64,000 nucleotides of DNA from Rhodocollybia butyracea (GCA_015501585.1 JADNRY010000042.1:62001-126000); one strand, 5' to 3'. Shown: positions 10,336 to 23,530, counted from the first letter of the stretch. The notes: generated from the sequence alone by a model not told the origin. Translations and numbers: made by a program.

Positions 10336-13056
10336 CTTGGCGGAAAAAGTCCGGCCTCGCACGCACAACCATGACTCACTTACAGCAGACGGAAACACTC
10401 GTGGAGCGTCACAGCAACGAGAATCCCGGTAATATTAGTTGTGCGCCTTACATGAACACTAGAAGAGCACCCGTAGCCATTCGTAACTGATCGAAATGGT
10501 AAAATCAGGAGACTTACCACTTCGGTTTGATATTCTCCATGGATATCGGTCGGTAGTTGAAGATCTTGGAAAGACTCAAGAAACCGAAGGGTATCGGGAT
10601 TAGCCAAAAACCGTGACTAAAAGCCCGGCGAACGAGCGGGTACGGATATTAGCAACACACCATTTGAAGAGCGCCAAACCTTTACTACAACGCTCCGGTA
10701 CCGGAGTCATCAGACCTAGAAAGACCTAAGAAAAACTATAAATCAAGTTTACAAGTCTCGGATATATCCAGGGAATATTTACGTCTGTCTCTATTCAAGT
10801 TTCCATCTTACTCATCTCCTCCACTCCTGCAACATAACAGACTATACCAATGAACTCGAACAAGGTTAAATGAAGATAAAAGCCAAGCAACGATATGAAG
10901 AGCGTAAGGAGAAAGTGTCAACGAGGAACGTTATCGGGTCGTTACCTCGAGGGTAACGCGCACCATATCAACTGATAGCCACATGCCAAGTCAACAAGCC
11001 AAGTAAACCAAAGCAATGATAAGGCACAGGTCAAAGATCATTGCTTGATCAGTACAGTTCCGGTTTGATCTAAACAGCGAGCCTACGAGCCAAGACGACG
11101 GTAATACTTCAAGTGAAAAGTCAGTTCAACTTTGGGAGCTACGAAAGAAGGGAGAGTAAGGGAGAGTGGGGGAGGGAGTGGGAGAAGAAATGGAAGGTAG
11201 CACTGTGAATAGGGGAAACAAGCTGCTGGGAAACGGTAGAACGTACACTGCAATAGTCTAAAATTGCACCCAATCGAGTCGACCCCTGTCAAAGCCAAAC
11301 CCTTAACTGCAAGCTCCAATACGGATCCTGAACTGAGTAGCGTCACCGAAAGCCCGAAATCACACTCGGTGTAAGCCTAACTAGAAAAGTCAACAATACC
11401 ACGAACATCCACGTAGAAGACGAATTAAACGAGTTTCAACGCTAGGCTCCACGACAACGTTTTGAAGAAGAACCGGGTACATTACTGGCACCACCGCCGT
11501 GCCAGGCCGTGCCCTGCCTCAAGGCCTCAAGCTCAAGTTTCAACCAAAGAATAATTGGTGTCAAGGGTTTGGTAACAGCCTATTTTTACTGCGCATGAGA
11601 CGTTAGTAGAAAGTGGGTGGCATATCTAGTCGACAAGAGCTCCACATAATAGTTGAAGGATGGGGTAAGAAGGCGTCATATGGAGCATAAAGACGGAAGA
11701 ATGTGTTAGCGCGGCCAGATGCGATGCACGATGATTGATATCTTGATATCGAGGCCAAAGATAGAAAAACAAGTCGGGTCGTGTTTAGCCTATCTTGTTG
11801 ACTGTAAACACTGAAAGCGAATCAGAGTTACGACTAGGAACAAGATCGTTACTCATACGCACCAATTCTAATCGTTTGTTCCGAGTTTGTCTATCACAGT
11901 CCCAGCGTCGTCGGACAGCTAGATGTGTCCTTCAACCTCTTCTATTTCCTGCCTGTGTAGTAGCGGTGCAGCCTCTGAATCTGAGATCTTGAAAACTTGG
12001 GAAGACTTGAGATAAATTGGCCGGTTGCCAAGAATATGCATAAGTTGAAAAGGGCGAGAGTCGAACGTCGACGCAATTACATAATGCCAGCGCGCCAAAG
12101 GCTTAGCGCTTAGCGCTTACTCATGTTGTCCTCATACACGATGTAGACAAAAACACGATTGACCTATAGACTCAGGATGATAAGGCAGAAAGAGACGCTT
12201 TGGAGCTAATGTAGTAAGTCTCCGGTTGAGTGTATCTGCCATCTTGCCGAAGTTGCGTGAATGTTGAACGTTAACCAGGCAAGAATCGATGCACATATCT
12301 TGGCAAGACCGCACAGCTAGGATAGGAACCGCGTCTCGAAGGCTCCATGATAAACCCGTCATAGCTACCGGCGATGCTGAAAATAGTACTCCTAATTCAG
12401 GAACCCCGAACAGCATCAATCGACCGGTAGACTTTTTCCTTACCTGAACTCAGAGGAGCTTTATTCAACCGATACCATGCCTCTGGTGTCCTCTTGCGGA
12501 TTATATTCTCGACAGCACTACTAAGGAGAGATGATACACAAACTTCATCGTGCGTTGAAGATTACTATCCGCACCAAATCCGCACCACGACAGCGGAGAT
12601 CCTAACCATCGCAGGGATACGTCTCCCTTCACAGTTCTTCTGTTGGACAGTGAATCGCGTACTCTTGCTTTCAAGTGGTTCGCACAAAACACATAATATC
12701 TACGTATGTTCCTCAAAGTGTATACGCACAAGTCCGAAGCCAAGCCCTCGAAACGAGGGGCTTCAAAAATGAGAAAACGATATTCCTTCGAAGGTAAGCC
12801 TGGTAGCGCAACTTCCTGAGTAGCACGACATCACTTAGCTCTAATCATCCTCAATCTCTCCCTTCTGTAGCCTTCTGTAGAACTGCACATAGGGCATATC
12901 CAACGCCATTGTCAAATCCGAGTGAACTGAAATAATCTGATATGATTAGATACAGCCGGATCAAGCGGACAGATTCTTTCGGGCAGTATGGGCTGACGTA
13001 TGCTAGTAGATCCCAGATACCTACTACAAGCACCTCATTGCCATTATTACTGCAAG
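10336..13056. other. long intergenic region, no supported gene
   Basis: Short frames are present on both strands (for example minus 12419-12132) but none has a recognisable domain or splice chain. A purine-rich GGGAGAG stretch lies near 11150-11190. Minus-strand sequence at 10560-10400 contains a short ATG frame with a GTAAGT donor and could be an upstream untranslated exon of the MFS gene. Confidence 0.4.
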
Positions 13057-14034
13057 ATGAGCGCTACCCTTTGCCAAGATTGTGTCAAATGTACGCAGTC
13101 AATTTTTTATTTATCTCTTACAAAAACTAAATTCTATGTACCATTAAAGGCGTCACGCACGAAGGAACACCTGAAGGAAAGTGGGAAACGATTAACGGAA
13201 TCGAATGCTACGTTGGCGCTCCTAGTAGCAGCGAATTCAAATTCAAGAAAGATAAAGTCCTCCTTTATCTTTGTGATGCTTTTGGGCCGGCATTGGTACG
13301 TGAATTTCGGAAATACCCGCTAGCCCATCTATGTATTTGTATCTGCTTCAATATTAAATAAATAATCAGGTATGGCTTGGAAATCAAATGGAAGGTTGAC
13401 TGGACGTTGAATATGACTATTTCTTGTAAGCTTTTCGGTGGATGACTTTGCGAGAAACGGGATCAAGGTGCGTATCTTTGCCATTCCAGTACGTACTGAT
13501 ATCTTAATCTCTTACACCTTGGAGACTATCGCTCCCGACGTTTTCGACAAGGATCATGTTCCGCAGACTATGAAGTGTCTGAAGTACCCTAACTAATAAT
13601 ATAATATCCAAGTCCATCTCATACTTACTGAGCGATCGTTCGACTCATTACTACAGGAACGGCGCAAAAACTTTGACCTGCCTGGGTGGATCTCTCGCCA
13701 TGGAGTCAAAGATATCCGTTCAATCATCGATAAGGTCGTCGATGGGCTCAAGTCCGAAGGAGTCACCGAGTTTGCGGCAATTGGGTATTGTTTCGGAGGT
13801 GCGTTGACTGTGTTTGTGGATGTACCAGGCTTTCCTTGAGCTTAACCATTTCATAGGAAGAGGTGTCTTCAACCTTGCATTCGACAACGTTATATCCCTA
13901 TCTATCGCGAATCATCCGTCGTTTTTGAAAATCCCGGAGGACTTGGAGGTACGTTAATCATTCCAGTTTCGAGTCATTCCCGAGTCCTTCTTGATCATCA
14001 CTCGTATCAGAAAGGAGCAACTCCCTCCACAGTT
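13057..14034 (+). pseudogene. truncated, decayed dienelactone hydrolase
   Basis: The start MSATLCQDCVKC plus, after intron 13091-13149, VTHEGTPEGKWETINGIECY matches the N-terminus of fungal dienelactone hydrolase family proteins (alpha/beta hydrolases). Later exons give VDDFARNGIK, TIAPDVFDKDHVP, NFDLPGWISRHG, the nucleophile loop GYCFGG and FDNVISLSIANHPSFLKIPEDLE. Two junctions, around 13370-13440 and 13570-13660, cannot be spliced in phase by any normal introns I can find, suggesting lost reading frame. The homology stops before the part that should carry the catalytic Asp and His. The next exons (14011-14034, then 14096) lead in phase into the TPR-CHAT gene. Confidence 0.6.
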
Positions 14035-14095
14035 GTGAGTACTACCTTTGCTTGCATATCTAGCAAGGTATAATACTATAAAATCTCATGAGCAG

Positions 14096-17000
14096 GGTGA
14101 TATTGACCTGAATAATGATGATCAAGTGGCTGCTCTGCTACACACCGCTGGCCTTACTATGCGACGCCGGTTTGAGCAGCGCGGTGAGCTAGCAGACATC
14201 GACAAGGCTATCAATTTCCTAGAGATGTCAGTTGAACTCACTCCTGATGGGGATCCTGACAAGCCTAGCTCACTCAGCGCCCTGGGCAGCGCCTTCCAGA
14301 GTCGATTCAGGCATCTTGGGAGGCATACAGACATTGAAGAAGCTATTCGATACAAGCAGCAGGCTGTCGATCTCACTCCAGATGGTCATTCCGATAAGCC
14401 TTCTTGGATTGCCAACCTCGGAATAACTTTCCAGAGCCGATTTGAGCGTTTCGGTAATCTGGAAGATATTGAGCAGGCTATTCGTCTAAAACAGCAGGCC
14501 CTTACCCTCACTCCTGATGGCCATCCTGACAAACCTGGATGGTTTAACAGTGTTGGAACTGCATACCGGCGCCGATTTGAGCGTCTCGGTGACCCTGCCG
14601 ATCTTGAGCAAGCAATTACTGCATTGCAACAGGCTGTTGAGCTCACTCCTGATGATGATGCGGATAAGCCTGGATGGCTTAATAATCTTGGAAATGCTCT
14701 CCAGAACCATTTTGAGCGTTTTGGTGGGCTTGCATATATTGACCAGGCCATTCAATTCAAGCAACGGGCAGTTGATCTCACTCCCAATGGCCATGCAATC
14801 AAGCCTTCCTGGATTGCCAACCTTGGCAGTTCCTTTGAATTGCGTTTTGATTGGGTCGGAAAGCTCACAGACATTGAGCAAGCCATTCGTTTGAAGCAAC
14901 AGGCTGTTGACCTCACTCCTAGTGGCCATGTTGACAGTCCCCGCCGGTTGTGCTACCTTGGGGATGCTTTCTTGCGCCGATTTGGATATCTTGGTGAGCT
15001 CAAAGACATTGAGCAGGCCATTGATGTCATGCAGCAAGCAGTTGACCTCACCCCTGATGATCACGCTGAAAAGCCTCTTTGGCTCAACAACCTTGGTGGC
15101 GCATTCAACGTCCGGTTTGACAAGTTTGGCGAGCTCCCAGACAGCGATAAGGCCATTGCTTTCTACCAGGAGGCTCTTAACCTGACCCCCGATGGCCATG
15201 CCGCTAAGCCTTCCCGGCTTACCAACCTCGGGACTGCTTTCCAGTGGCGGTACGAACACCTTGGTGACCTTGCAGATAATGAGCAGGCAATTGGTCATCT
15301 ACGGCTAGCGGTTGAGCTCACTCCTGATGGACATGTGAAAAGGCCCACGTTTGTTGCCAATCTTGCGACTGCCCTCCAGACCCGGTATAAGCATCTTGAA
15401 GAACTTACGGACATCAGACAGGCCATTGATCTTCTACGGCAGACAGTTATCCTTATCCCTGATAGCCATATTTCCAAAGCTATGTACCTTGATGCACTTG
15501 GAACTGCCTTTCAGCTCCGCTTTGAAAAGCTTCACGAGCTCTCTGACATTGAGGAGGCCATTTATTTCCACCAGCAGGCTGTTGATCAGACACCTGATGG
15601 CTATGCCTACAGACCTGGACGGCTTACCAACCTTGGAACTGCTTTCCAGTGCCGGTTTAACCAAGTCGGTAATCCCACAGATATCGCGCAAGCTATTGAT
15701 TTCCAGCAGCAGGCTGTAAACCTCACTCCTGATGGCCATGCGGTCAAACCTTCCTTGCTCACCAACCTTGGAAATTCCTTCCGGTCCCGATATAAACATC
15801 TAAGCGAGCTCACAGATATTGAGCAAACTATTTATTTTACGCAGCGTGCTGTTGACCTAACTCCGGATGGCCATTCTAATAAGGCTGGTTGGCTCATTAA
15901 CCTTGGACATTCCTACAAGTGCCGGTTTGACCATCTGGCAAACGCTTCTGACCATGATCAAGCCTCATCTGCCTTCCAAAATGCGAGCGTTTCCTTAAAT
16001 GGCCGCCCTTTTATAAGACTCCAAGCTGCACTACAATGGGCTAGCCTGTGTCTTGATCCTCATTTGGCTTTGCAGGCCTATGACCAAATGTTTCAGCTCA
16101 TTCCACGAGCTGTCTGGTTGGGACAGACAGTCAGTCACCGTATTGAGAGACTTCCCCGATTAGGCCGCGCAGTGAATGCAGCAGTTGCTACTGCAATTTC
16201 TGTCGGTCAGTACTCCAAGGCAGTTGAGTGGCTAGAAGATGGTCGTGGTGTGCTCTGGGGCCAAATACTCCAGCTGCGGTCACCACTGGATGATCTCCGT
16301 AATCAGCACCCCCAGATTGCAGAGAATTTGCAGACAGTGTCCAGGGCCCTTGAGACTGCTGGCAGAACTTCAAGGTCTAACCATATATCCTTTGATATAG
16401 AGCAAGAAGCTCAGAGGCACACTAAACTTGCAAGAGAGTATGAAAGTGTTCTTACAGATATTAGAGGGCGTGATGGGTTTGAGGATTTTTTTATGCCCAG
16501 GAAGCTACCTGAGCTTGTTCATGCAGCAAAAAATGGCCATGTGGTCATTGTAAATGTGGACAGCTTGCGCTGTGATGCAATTGTCCTACCTCGCTCCAGT
16601 TCAAGCGTCGTCCATACCCCGCTTCCAAATTTTTCCTTGAAGCAATGCCAAGACTTGCGTTCAAAGATGATCTGGTCCCTGAATATGAGTGTGCATATTG
16701 GCCGCAATGGGGATCGCCTTAAAGTTAAAACACCCAGTACAGTCTCCAAAGATGACAGGCACCATGATTTTCAGGCTGTCCTGGCTGATTTGTGGCTCAA
16801 TGTTGTGCAACCTGTACTTTCTTTGCTTGGCTTGGTGAGGAACCTCCAATGTTTATGACCTTGATGAATATACTTACTATTTCTTGAGCTTGAAACTGAT
16901 GCAAAGAATCCCCTTCCTACTATAACTTGGTGTGCAACAGGGGCTCTGGCATTTCTTCCCCTTCATGCTGCTGGCATCTACGGTTCTGGAAATCCTAAAC

Positions 17001-17719
17001 AAAATGTCAAGACCTCTGATTTTGTGATCTCTTCATATACAACAACATTGACTGCTTTAATCAACTCTGGTTCCAAAACAAGGACAAACTCGGATAGAAC
17101 ACTCAGACCAAAGGTCCTCATTGTCTCACAGCCACTGACACCAGGCATGGACCCTCTGCCTGGAACACTGGAAGAGGCCAAAGAGATCGAGAACTGTATA
17201 TCCTCAGACCGGATTACTCATCTTACTCATGATCAGGCAACCATTAATGCCGTCATGAATGAAATAAATAAGCATGCAATAATCCATCTTGCATGCCATG
17301 GTATTCAGGATCTGAACGACCCTCTTAATAGCTGTTTTGCTCTTTATGATGGGGAATTGCACCTTCAGGCCTTGATGGGCCTGTCGCTTGAAAATGCCCA
17401 GCTTGCAGTTCTTTCTGCTTGTCAGACAGCCACAGGTGATGAGAGACTTCCTGAAGAGGCTGTTCATCTGGCAGCTGGTATGCTTTCAATAGGCTATCCC
17501 AGTGTTATTGCAACAATGTGGTCTATTGAAGATCAAGAAGCACCCCGGGTTGTAGCAGAAGTATATTCCAGGTTATTTCAAAACCGGGATGATAAAGGGC
17601 GCCACAAAGGGACCGTGAGCTCAGCATATGCACTCCATGAGGCCATCAACCATCTGCGAGAACAGGTAGGCGACATGAATTTTGCCAAGTGGGTTCCGTT
17701 TGTCCACTATGGAATTTAG
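14096..17719 (+). CDS. TPR-CHAT protein (13 x 45-residue TPR-like repeats plus CHAT protease-like domain)
   Basis: Two exons (14096-16834 and 16889-17719) with a 54-nt intron. Residue repeats of the type DIEQAIRLKQQAVDLTPDG run head to tail, then a linker region with helices, then a CHAT domain (caspase/separase-like peptidase family). The presumed catalytic dyad is His in IHLACHG and Cys in VLSACQTATGD; both are intact, and the C-terminus KWVPFVHYGI is complete. CHAT proteins are cysteine proteases or signalling platforms in cell-death and defence systems; the TPR part would bind a partner. The 5' end is uncertain: the first in-frame ATG is about 14156, but exon 14096 joins upstream exons in phase. 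Confidence 0.88.
14195..15949 (+). repeat. 13 tandem 135-bp coding repeats (TPR-like)
   Basis: Counting from the Asp codon at 14195, each repeat is exactly 135 bp (45 codons) and the 14th, degenerate one begins at 15950. No indel interrupts the array although the sequences have diverged, so selection appears to keep the period. Confidence 0.85.
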
Positions 17720-19542
17720 TAGGTAGTTACTGTAGGTTAAGGGGAGGGTGTCTAGTTTGTTGTTGGATGTTGCACATAAGTATATTAGCAATGGAATACT
17801 TCATATTCCCGGTACTATCCATGGAATGCTTTTATGCTGTAGCTACTGCTGGTATACTATGAACTAGTTGTACTGTATTTTGTTTGTAATATGTATGTGC
17901 CAAGTTGGCCAAAGATTTGTATCTTTTATCCCAGGAGTCCGATAATTATCTGGAGAGGATGTCATTGTACATGAATGGAAGTCAGAGGAAACAGAGACAT
18001 CAATGTGTCGGTCACGATAGGCGTGGCCGCGATGGCTTGCTTAGAGGATTATTTGGTCTGGGGTTCAAGCTCAAGGAGAGCAACGACGAAGAGTGAAGAG
18101 GCCACTCGATCCCCGCAATTTGACCAGAGAAGACGTACCGACGCATTGTTGGGTCGGAATCCTCCTTTCTTTTTCAAGCACGCATTTATAAGTTGAGCAC
18201 CCAGAGGAGGGGACCACAAGGAGAGAGCGATTATGGATGGATGTAGTTTTCTAGGGCAGGTGACATTACAGGTCAAGTAGGGTTTTGTGATGTGTTTGAG
18301 TAACGGAAGGGAACAGTGATACGATGCAAACCTCAAGCCGACGGCGCATCTATCATTTAGACAAACCGGCACTACGGTGATAGGCTATATTCAAGCTCCA
18401 ATAGCCAAGTAAGTAAGTGCATCAAGGCGTCACAGAAGGGAGTTCGCAGAGTACAGATGGAGGATGTGATTCCTGTAGTTGCTTGCGTCGGTACATTGTC
18501 GCTCTTTTTTGCGTCATAAATACTGATAGGCCTGAGGCATGGTAAACGAAGCTATTATGAGTCCTCGTTAGTGTCGTGGAGATCAAATGTAGCAGATTCA
18601 CTCTTTTGGTCGGTACACTTACCTGTTCAAAACTCCCATGTCCCAATCTCGCCCCAAAATTCCTTTCCGTTTAGTTTCCACTTTTGTTGTATCGGGATTC
18701 CTCGAGTTCCGTCTGTTTTCTTACATGTGGTATTCTTCTGAACTACGCCTGGTAAAAATAACAATTGTGACAGTTCAAGCAAACGAGAAATCATTTCCGC
18801 TTCGCCTTCCGATCTCATAATAATCCCCGAAATAATCCCGGCGCGTACGTTCTGGCATCGCACCCGTTATGCCAAAGTACACTCATGCTCACCTCAAAGA
18901 TAAGTAACGAAAGCCAAACTACAGTTTATTGGGTCTACCGTCCAGGTGACATGTTACGACCGTTCATAACTCCTTGTTGCGCCGCACGAATCCTTACCCT
19001 GGTTACCTCTCTTCTCAGGAAACATCTCGAATCAATGATTTAATCTTTCCACTTGATCATCACCTCCAATATTTGCGTTCATCCTATTCATCAGCCCTGT
19101 GTGAATACCGAATGAGTTCATGCTATCGGGTGACCATCATGTTCTCACCAATCGTAGTTTGGGATGCCTGTTCATCAACAGTGATTTCTTCAAAACAGGA
19201 ATTTAGTAGACACCCACCATCCGTAGCTGTAAAAGAAAGGTTCAGAAGAAAAGTCCTACGTTGTTCAATTAACAAGTCAAAATCGAGAGTTTCGCATGTA
19301 GAGGTTGGCATAGGCGGTACGGTAGATGGTTTGCAGGCAGATCGTCCTTGCGTATGGCCGTTGAAAGAGGGTGAGATATTAGCTGGGATAATAATAGTTC
19401 AAATTATGAGTGATAAAACAGTACTCTGAGAGTCAAGATAAATATAGTGACCTGTGGGACAACGAGTTTCAAAAGCCTTAAAGTCAATGAAAATATAGAT
19501 TCAACCTTTAGCAAGTGCGACACTTCTCCAGTAAGACCCGGT
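17720..19542. other. intergenic, no supported gene
   Basis: Short overlapping frames on both strands without domains. The first part probably includes the 3' end of the TPR-CHAT transcript, the last part the promoter of the gene at 19543. Confidence 0.4.
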
Positions 19543-20795
19543 ATGATTTCTGCAGAGCAAGAGCAAGTCCTGGGCTTTGGAACTGCTTGCTATCAAAATG
19601 TGATTACCATTATCATCGATTTGACTGTGTATGGTGAGTATTTACCTGATTTTACCACTCGACGTAATACCACCGCTGCTCATGCACTTACTAGGATGCG
19701 CTCTACTTGGAATGCTGATTGCAATATGGCTATTAAAGTGAATCTATTCTACCAATATTTTGTAGCAAGAGTTAACTATCATTTTCATTGATTTATTAGC
19801 GTCCACACCTGGAGAGAGCCAAAAGCCATCCAGCTTCTGTGCTGCATGATAATTTTGAGCACATTCACAGGGTTCATTGTCTTCCAGGGCATTGGTACAG
19901 AAATCGAAGTCATTTCCGGCATCGTGGAAGAGATTCTGAGCCCTCCTCGGACTATTATAATTGCCGGAGAGGTAGAAGAATTTTTGGGCACATTTATTGT
20001 AAGATTTCTGCATTGCATCATTGATTATCAAGTCCCGACCAGCTTATAACTCCGAACTTGAACCTCAGCTTATGGTTGGTGATTTTGTGATTGGTTGGAG
20101 AGCCTGGGTTTTACTGCCTCATGACAAAATGTGGCGCCTTGCGCTGGCCGCGGTCATGATTTGCAATATTGGTATGTATTAGAATTGTTTATGCCACTTC
20201 AGAACCATATACCTGAAATTTTATACAGGCCTCAATCTTGCAGATTCCATCTTTGACATTTTTGTCATTGATACAGAAATCAGCGGCGTATTTGTTGTGC
20301 TGGACTGGCTATCCATAGCCTTTTCATTGCTAGTAAATATGCTGGCAACGACACTGATTGGATGGAAAGCATGGTACGTGATACTTTACAATTATGAAGT
20401 CAACTCATTAATTTGAGTCGGTTACTACAGGGCTCATTACCGCACAATGGGAGATACATCGACATGGAGGAACAGCCGTGTAACAAAGCTTCTACTCCTT
20501 TTCATTGAATCTGGTGCACTCTTTCTTGTCATACAACTGTTTGCGTTGGTTGGGGAGCTAGGAAACATGTTGGATACCACGGGTGCCTTTATTTTGGTTG
20601 CAGAAGTCGCTTCTGCTTTTTTGAATATATTCTCTGTAAGTTACTTGTATGTTGCATACTCCGAGTCAACAGCTCACCCAAGGTGTCAAGGTATTATACC
20701 CTATTGGAATAGTTATTTTGATTCATTCAGACAAGTCACCTGTAGTAGAAACATTTCACTATACTACTCAGGTCCAAGTTGCGGACGATACATAG
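19543..20795 (+). CDS. orphan seven-helix membrane protein, paralogue A
   Basis: Seven exons (19543-19633, 19695-19737, 19800-19998, 20069-20171, 20229-20373, 20431-20635, 20691-20795) give about 296 residues. Landmarks shared with the genes at 21911-23245 and 34085-35438 are a first helix after FGTACYQN, VGDFVIGWRAW, an ATTLIGWKAW helix end, LLLLFIESGALF and a last helix VLYPIGIVILIHSD. The family is widespread in Agaricomycetes with no assigned function; topology suggests a receptor or sensor in the plasma membrane. It is more diverged than the other two, which are near-identical in layout. Confidence 0.78.
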
Positions 20796-21910
20796 GAGTC
20801 ATTGTAAACATTTTTCTTTTTTAAACCTCCGTATGTACATGCAATGTAGTATGCATCAGCTGGGAACTTGTTTTATTTTATGCGAAGCTTTACAGCAACT
20901 TTACAGTGTATGTTTGTATGTATTCATGCTTTAAATCAGACATCTTTCAGGTCGAAGGACTCTCAGGGATCCTCAGGCTGTTTAAGGAACGGGCCGGTCC
21001 CACCCTTGGGCATGCTCAGCCAACGCTGGTCATACATGTGCGCCGTGGGTACTGAAGTCAGGGGCCGTTCCTACCAAGCGTCTCACTACGCCGTCTCAGA
21101 ACCCTCAACAGCCAGTACAAAGTGACACCAAAGGACTGCCAATCTGCAAAACTCGGAGCAGCACTATTCAGTCATTATCCGTTCCATAACCAAAGCAAGG
21201 ATACTGGTCGTAGGGCACTCTGAGCTGCTATGGGCGCGCTCCAAAGCAGCTCATAAATACTTACTTCAATACGTAGTTGTTCGTTGGAGTACGCTTCTGA
21301 GGCTAGTACTTATGCATTTCACACTACAGGCAGTTTGATCAATTGAGACTTTATCTATTTAAGGTCCTATCAAAGTTTTATACATAGTGAAGGAGATGTA
21401 CAGGAATGAGCCCAGTGCCAACTTGTTAAACAGCCTGGCTCCGGCAAACACTGATCGTCTGAATAATCTCCTAAAGCAAGCTGATACATTGTGCCATCCT
21501 GTTCTTATTGTGTTCTTACATATTTGAACGGGTAGCAGGTATAGGTAGGTAGGTGGGTAGGTTAACCAGCGCTGACTGTTGCGTATTAAATGGCAGGCGG
21601 GAATGTGATTTGATCCAAACAGGAGCAAAATCGGGCGCTCGGAAAAATGGTAAGAGCAAGGAATATTAAATTGAATAGTATATAGAGAAAGTTTTCCACA
21701 AGATAAGTAATATCCGAGTCAGTAATATCTAAATGCATTCCCAATAGCCAATACTCTTCAGTAATTTATTTGGGCTATCAAGGCGTTCAAGAAGTCCCTA
21801 ATTATGTACAACAAAGAATGTAATATACTATTGTCCATGATCCTGACTCCACTGTCCATACTACGAGTCGTTCATACTAGTATTGAATCTGAATTCTTTT
21901 GAATATCACA
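20796..21910. other. intergenic between opposed seven-helix genes
   Basis: No gene is seen. It holds a short TAGGTAGGTAGGTGGGTAGG-like simple repeat near 21541-21560 and, at about 21213-21228, GGGCACTCTGAGCTGC, related to the inverted repeat at 25756-25810. Confidence 0.4.
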
Positions 21911-23245
21911 TTAGCTTTCAAGAAAAGTGGTCAACTCGTGACTAGTATTCTGTTCAGCGCTAGAGCCTTGGTCATATGTGTTGTTCGTCTCGACCAATAT
22001 AAAGATAGCAAGCGGATTTAAGGCCTAGATGACAGTTTCAGTGAATTATTGGCCTCCAATAGCGGTCAGACTCACAGCAACGTATGCAAAGACAACTGAA
22101 ACATTGAGGGAAGCAAACTGGAGTGGCGAAAGATTCAATGCTTTCATATCCAGGCCTTTGAAAATCAGGTTAAGCACCTAGAATCGGAAAAGCTCCATGA
22201 GAAATCTGATTGGCACAAATCATGAGAGGTATATGACCTGGAATATTGCGAAAATAGCTCCCGACTCCACAAGAAGAAATAAAATCCTTCCTACATGCGT
22301 ATTCCTGAGTCCTAGGGCAGAAGTGACATTCATGGACCTTGAGTATCTCCTTGGAGTCCATTAATATCAAATGAACAATCTCAATCAAACCATTGCTCAC
22401 CATGTCTGATAGGCTATGAGGGACGTCAATGCGACGTTCATAGACAAGGACAGCGCAGTGAAGACCCAATCAAAAGACAGTGAACGGCCAGCCACTATCA
22501 GGCTTTGCTCGCTATCCACAGATGTATCGGCCAGGTTGACGCCTGGTGAGGTTGGTTGTTTCCATCAAGGATGCGTGCAACTCGGAGGGACGCACCGATG
22601 ATTATAAGCAAGGAAAAGGCTAAAAAGTATTTCACAATTACGTTATGCATCCATACTGCCCAAGCTCTCCATATAATGATGATGTCTCCGATCAAAATCT
22701 GTTGGGTGACAAAGGAGATTGATACTTGTTGGAGAGGGACATTTAGTGACGGCTCACAATCAAGCTGCTCGTCCAATTTGAAATCTGTGCCCCCACTTCA
22801 AGGAGAGGCTGTGATACTGCTTCCTGTACAGCTTGCCCAACTGTAGCACCTTCCGGAGCTGGGGATATAACTTCATCTTGAAGGAAAACCATGTTGATGG
22901 CAAGGTTTGCGGATGAATACAGTGTTACTATGAGGAACGTGGCGACAAGGAGACAGAGCATTGTGTTCTTTGACCATCCGGTAATTCTCTTCCAGCTAAA
23001 AAAAATATAGGAAGCTGTTATGCGGAATACAGAAAAAATGGTATGGGCTTATACTGACGAGGAGATGTAGAGACCAGTAATAAAAAGTAAACAATAAATG
23101 CCTGGGATATGTCAAGTTAGAATTTTCTGTTGCCCCGAAATACTGGCGTCATACCATAGAAAGCACAGAACAGTATCGTTCTTACACAATTCTGAAAGAG
23201 CGCAAGACCAACAAATGCAATCTCTTGTGCCTCTTGTAAATCCAT
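21911..23245 (-). CDS. orphan seven-helix membrane protein, paralogue C
   Basis: Eight exons (23245-23155, 23101-23059, 22995-22758, 22698-22596, 22542-22401, 22349-22238, 22177-22076, 22024-21911) give 314 residues. Family landmarks are LFQNCVRTILFCAFYG, ILIGDIIIIWRAWAVW, SLIAYQTW, GRILFLLVESGAIFAIFQ and the final helix ALNPLAIFILVETNNTYDQ. Exon number, phases and total length are the same as in the gene at 34085-35438, so these two are recent duplicates. Function is unknown. Confidence 0.85.
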
Positions 23246-23309
23246 GGGAGAGATCGTCGTGTACAAATGTCAAAAAAGCAGCTTGCAGATCATACTTTAT
23301 ATTCCTCGA

Positions 23310-23530
23310 TTATGTATTGGGCGGGAATAGCCCGAGACTTCATCTCAGCGCCGATACAACGTAAGGAAATGTCAGAAGTGACTGTTCTTGACTTCGGGCA
23401 TGCCACGGAAAACTGGCTAAGATAGGCTCAAACGTTGTTTTATTTGGGCACTAGTTGATGCCGGCAAAATTGAATGTGACCGTTGATTTATTTTGGCTCG
23501 GGCACCAGTTCATGCCGGTAAGTATTATTA
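23310..23530. repeat. 5' flank shared with the region 35520-35700
   Basis: Upstream of paralogue C the words AATGTCAGAAGTGACTGTTC, TGCCACGGAA and GGGCACYAGTTGATGCC reappear in the same order upstream of paralogue B. The duplication therefore included the promoter. Confidence 0.65.

Noticed and set aside
14085..14160. ATGAGCAGG at 14089 as start codon of the TPR-CHAT gene
   Set aside because: It is out of frame with the repeats and meets a stop after a few codons; the base before the GGTGAT exon looks like an acceptor instead.
14386..15813. Long open minus-strand frames opposite the TPR array
   Set aside because: They are the antisense shadow of the 135-bp coding repeats; the periodic codon pattern keeps them open and they match no family.
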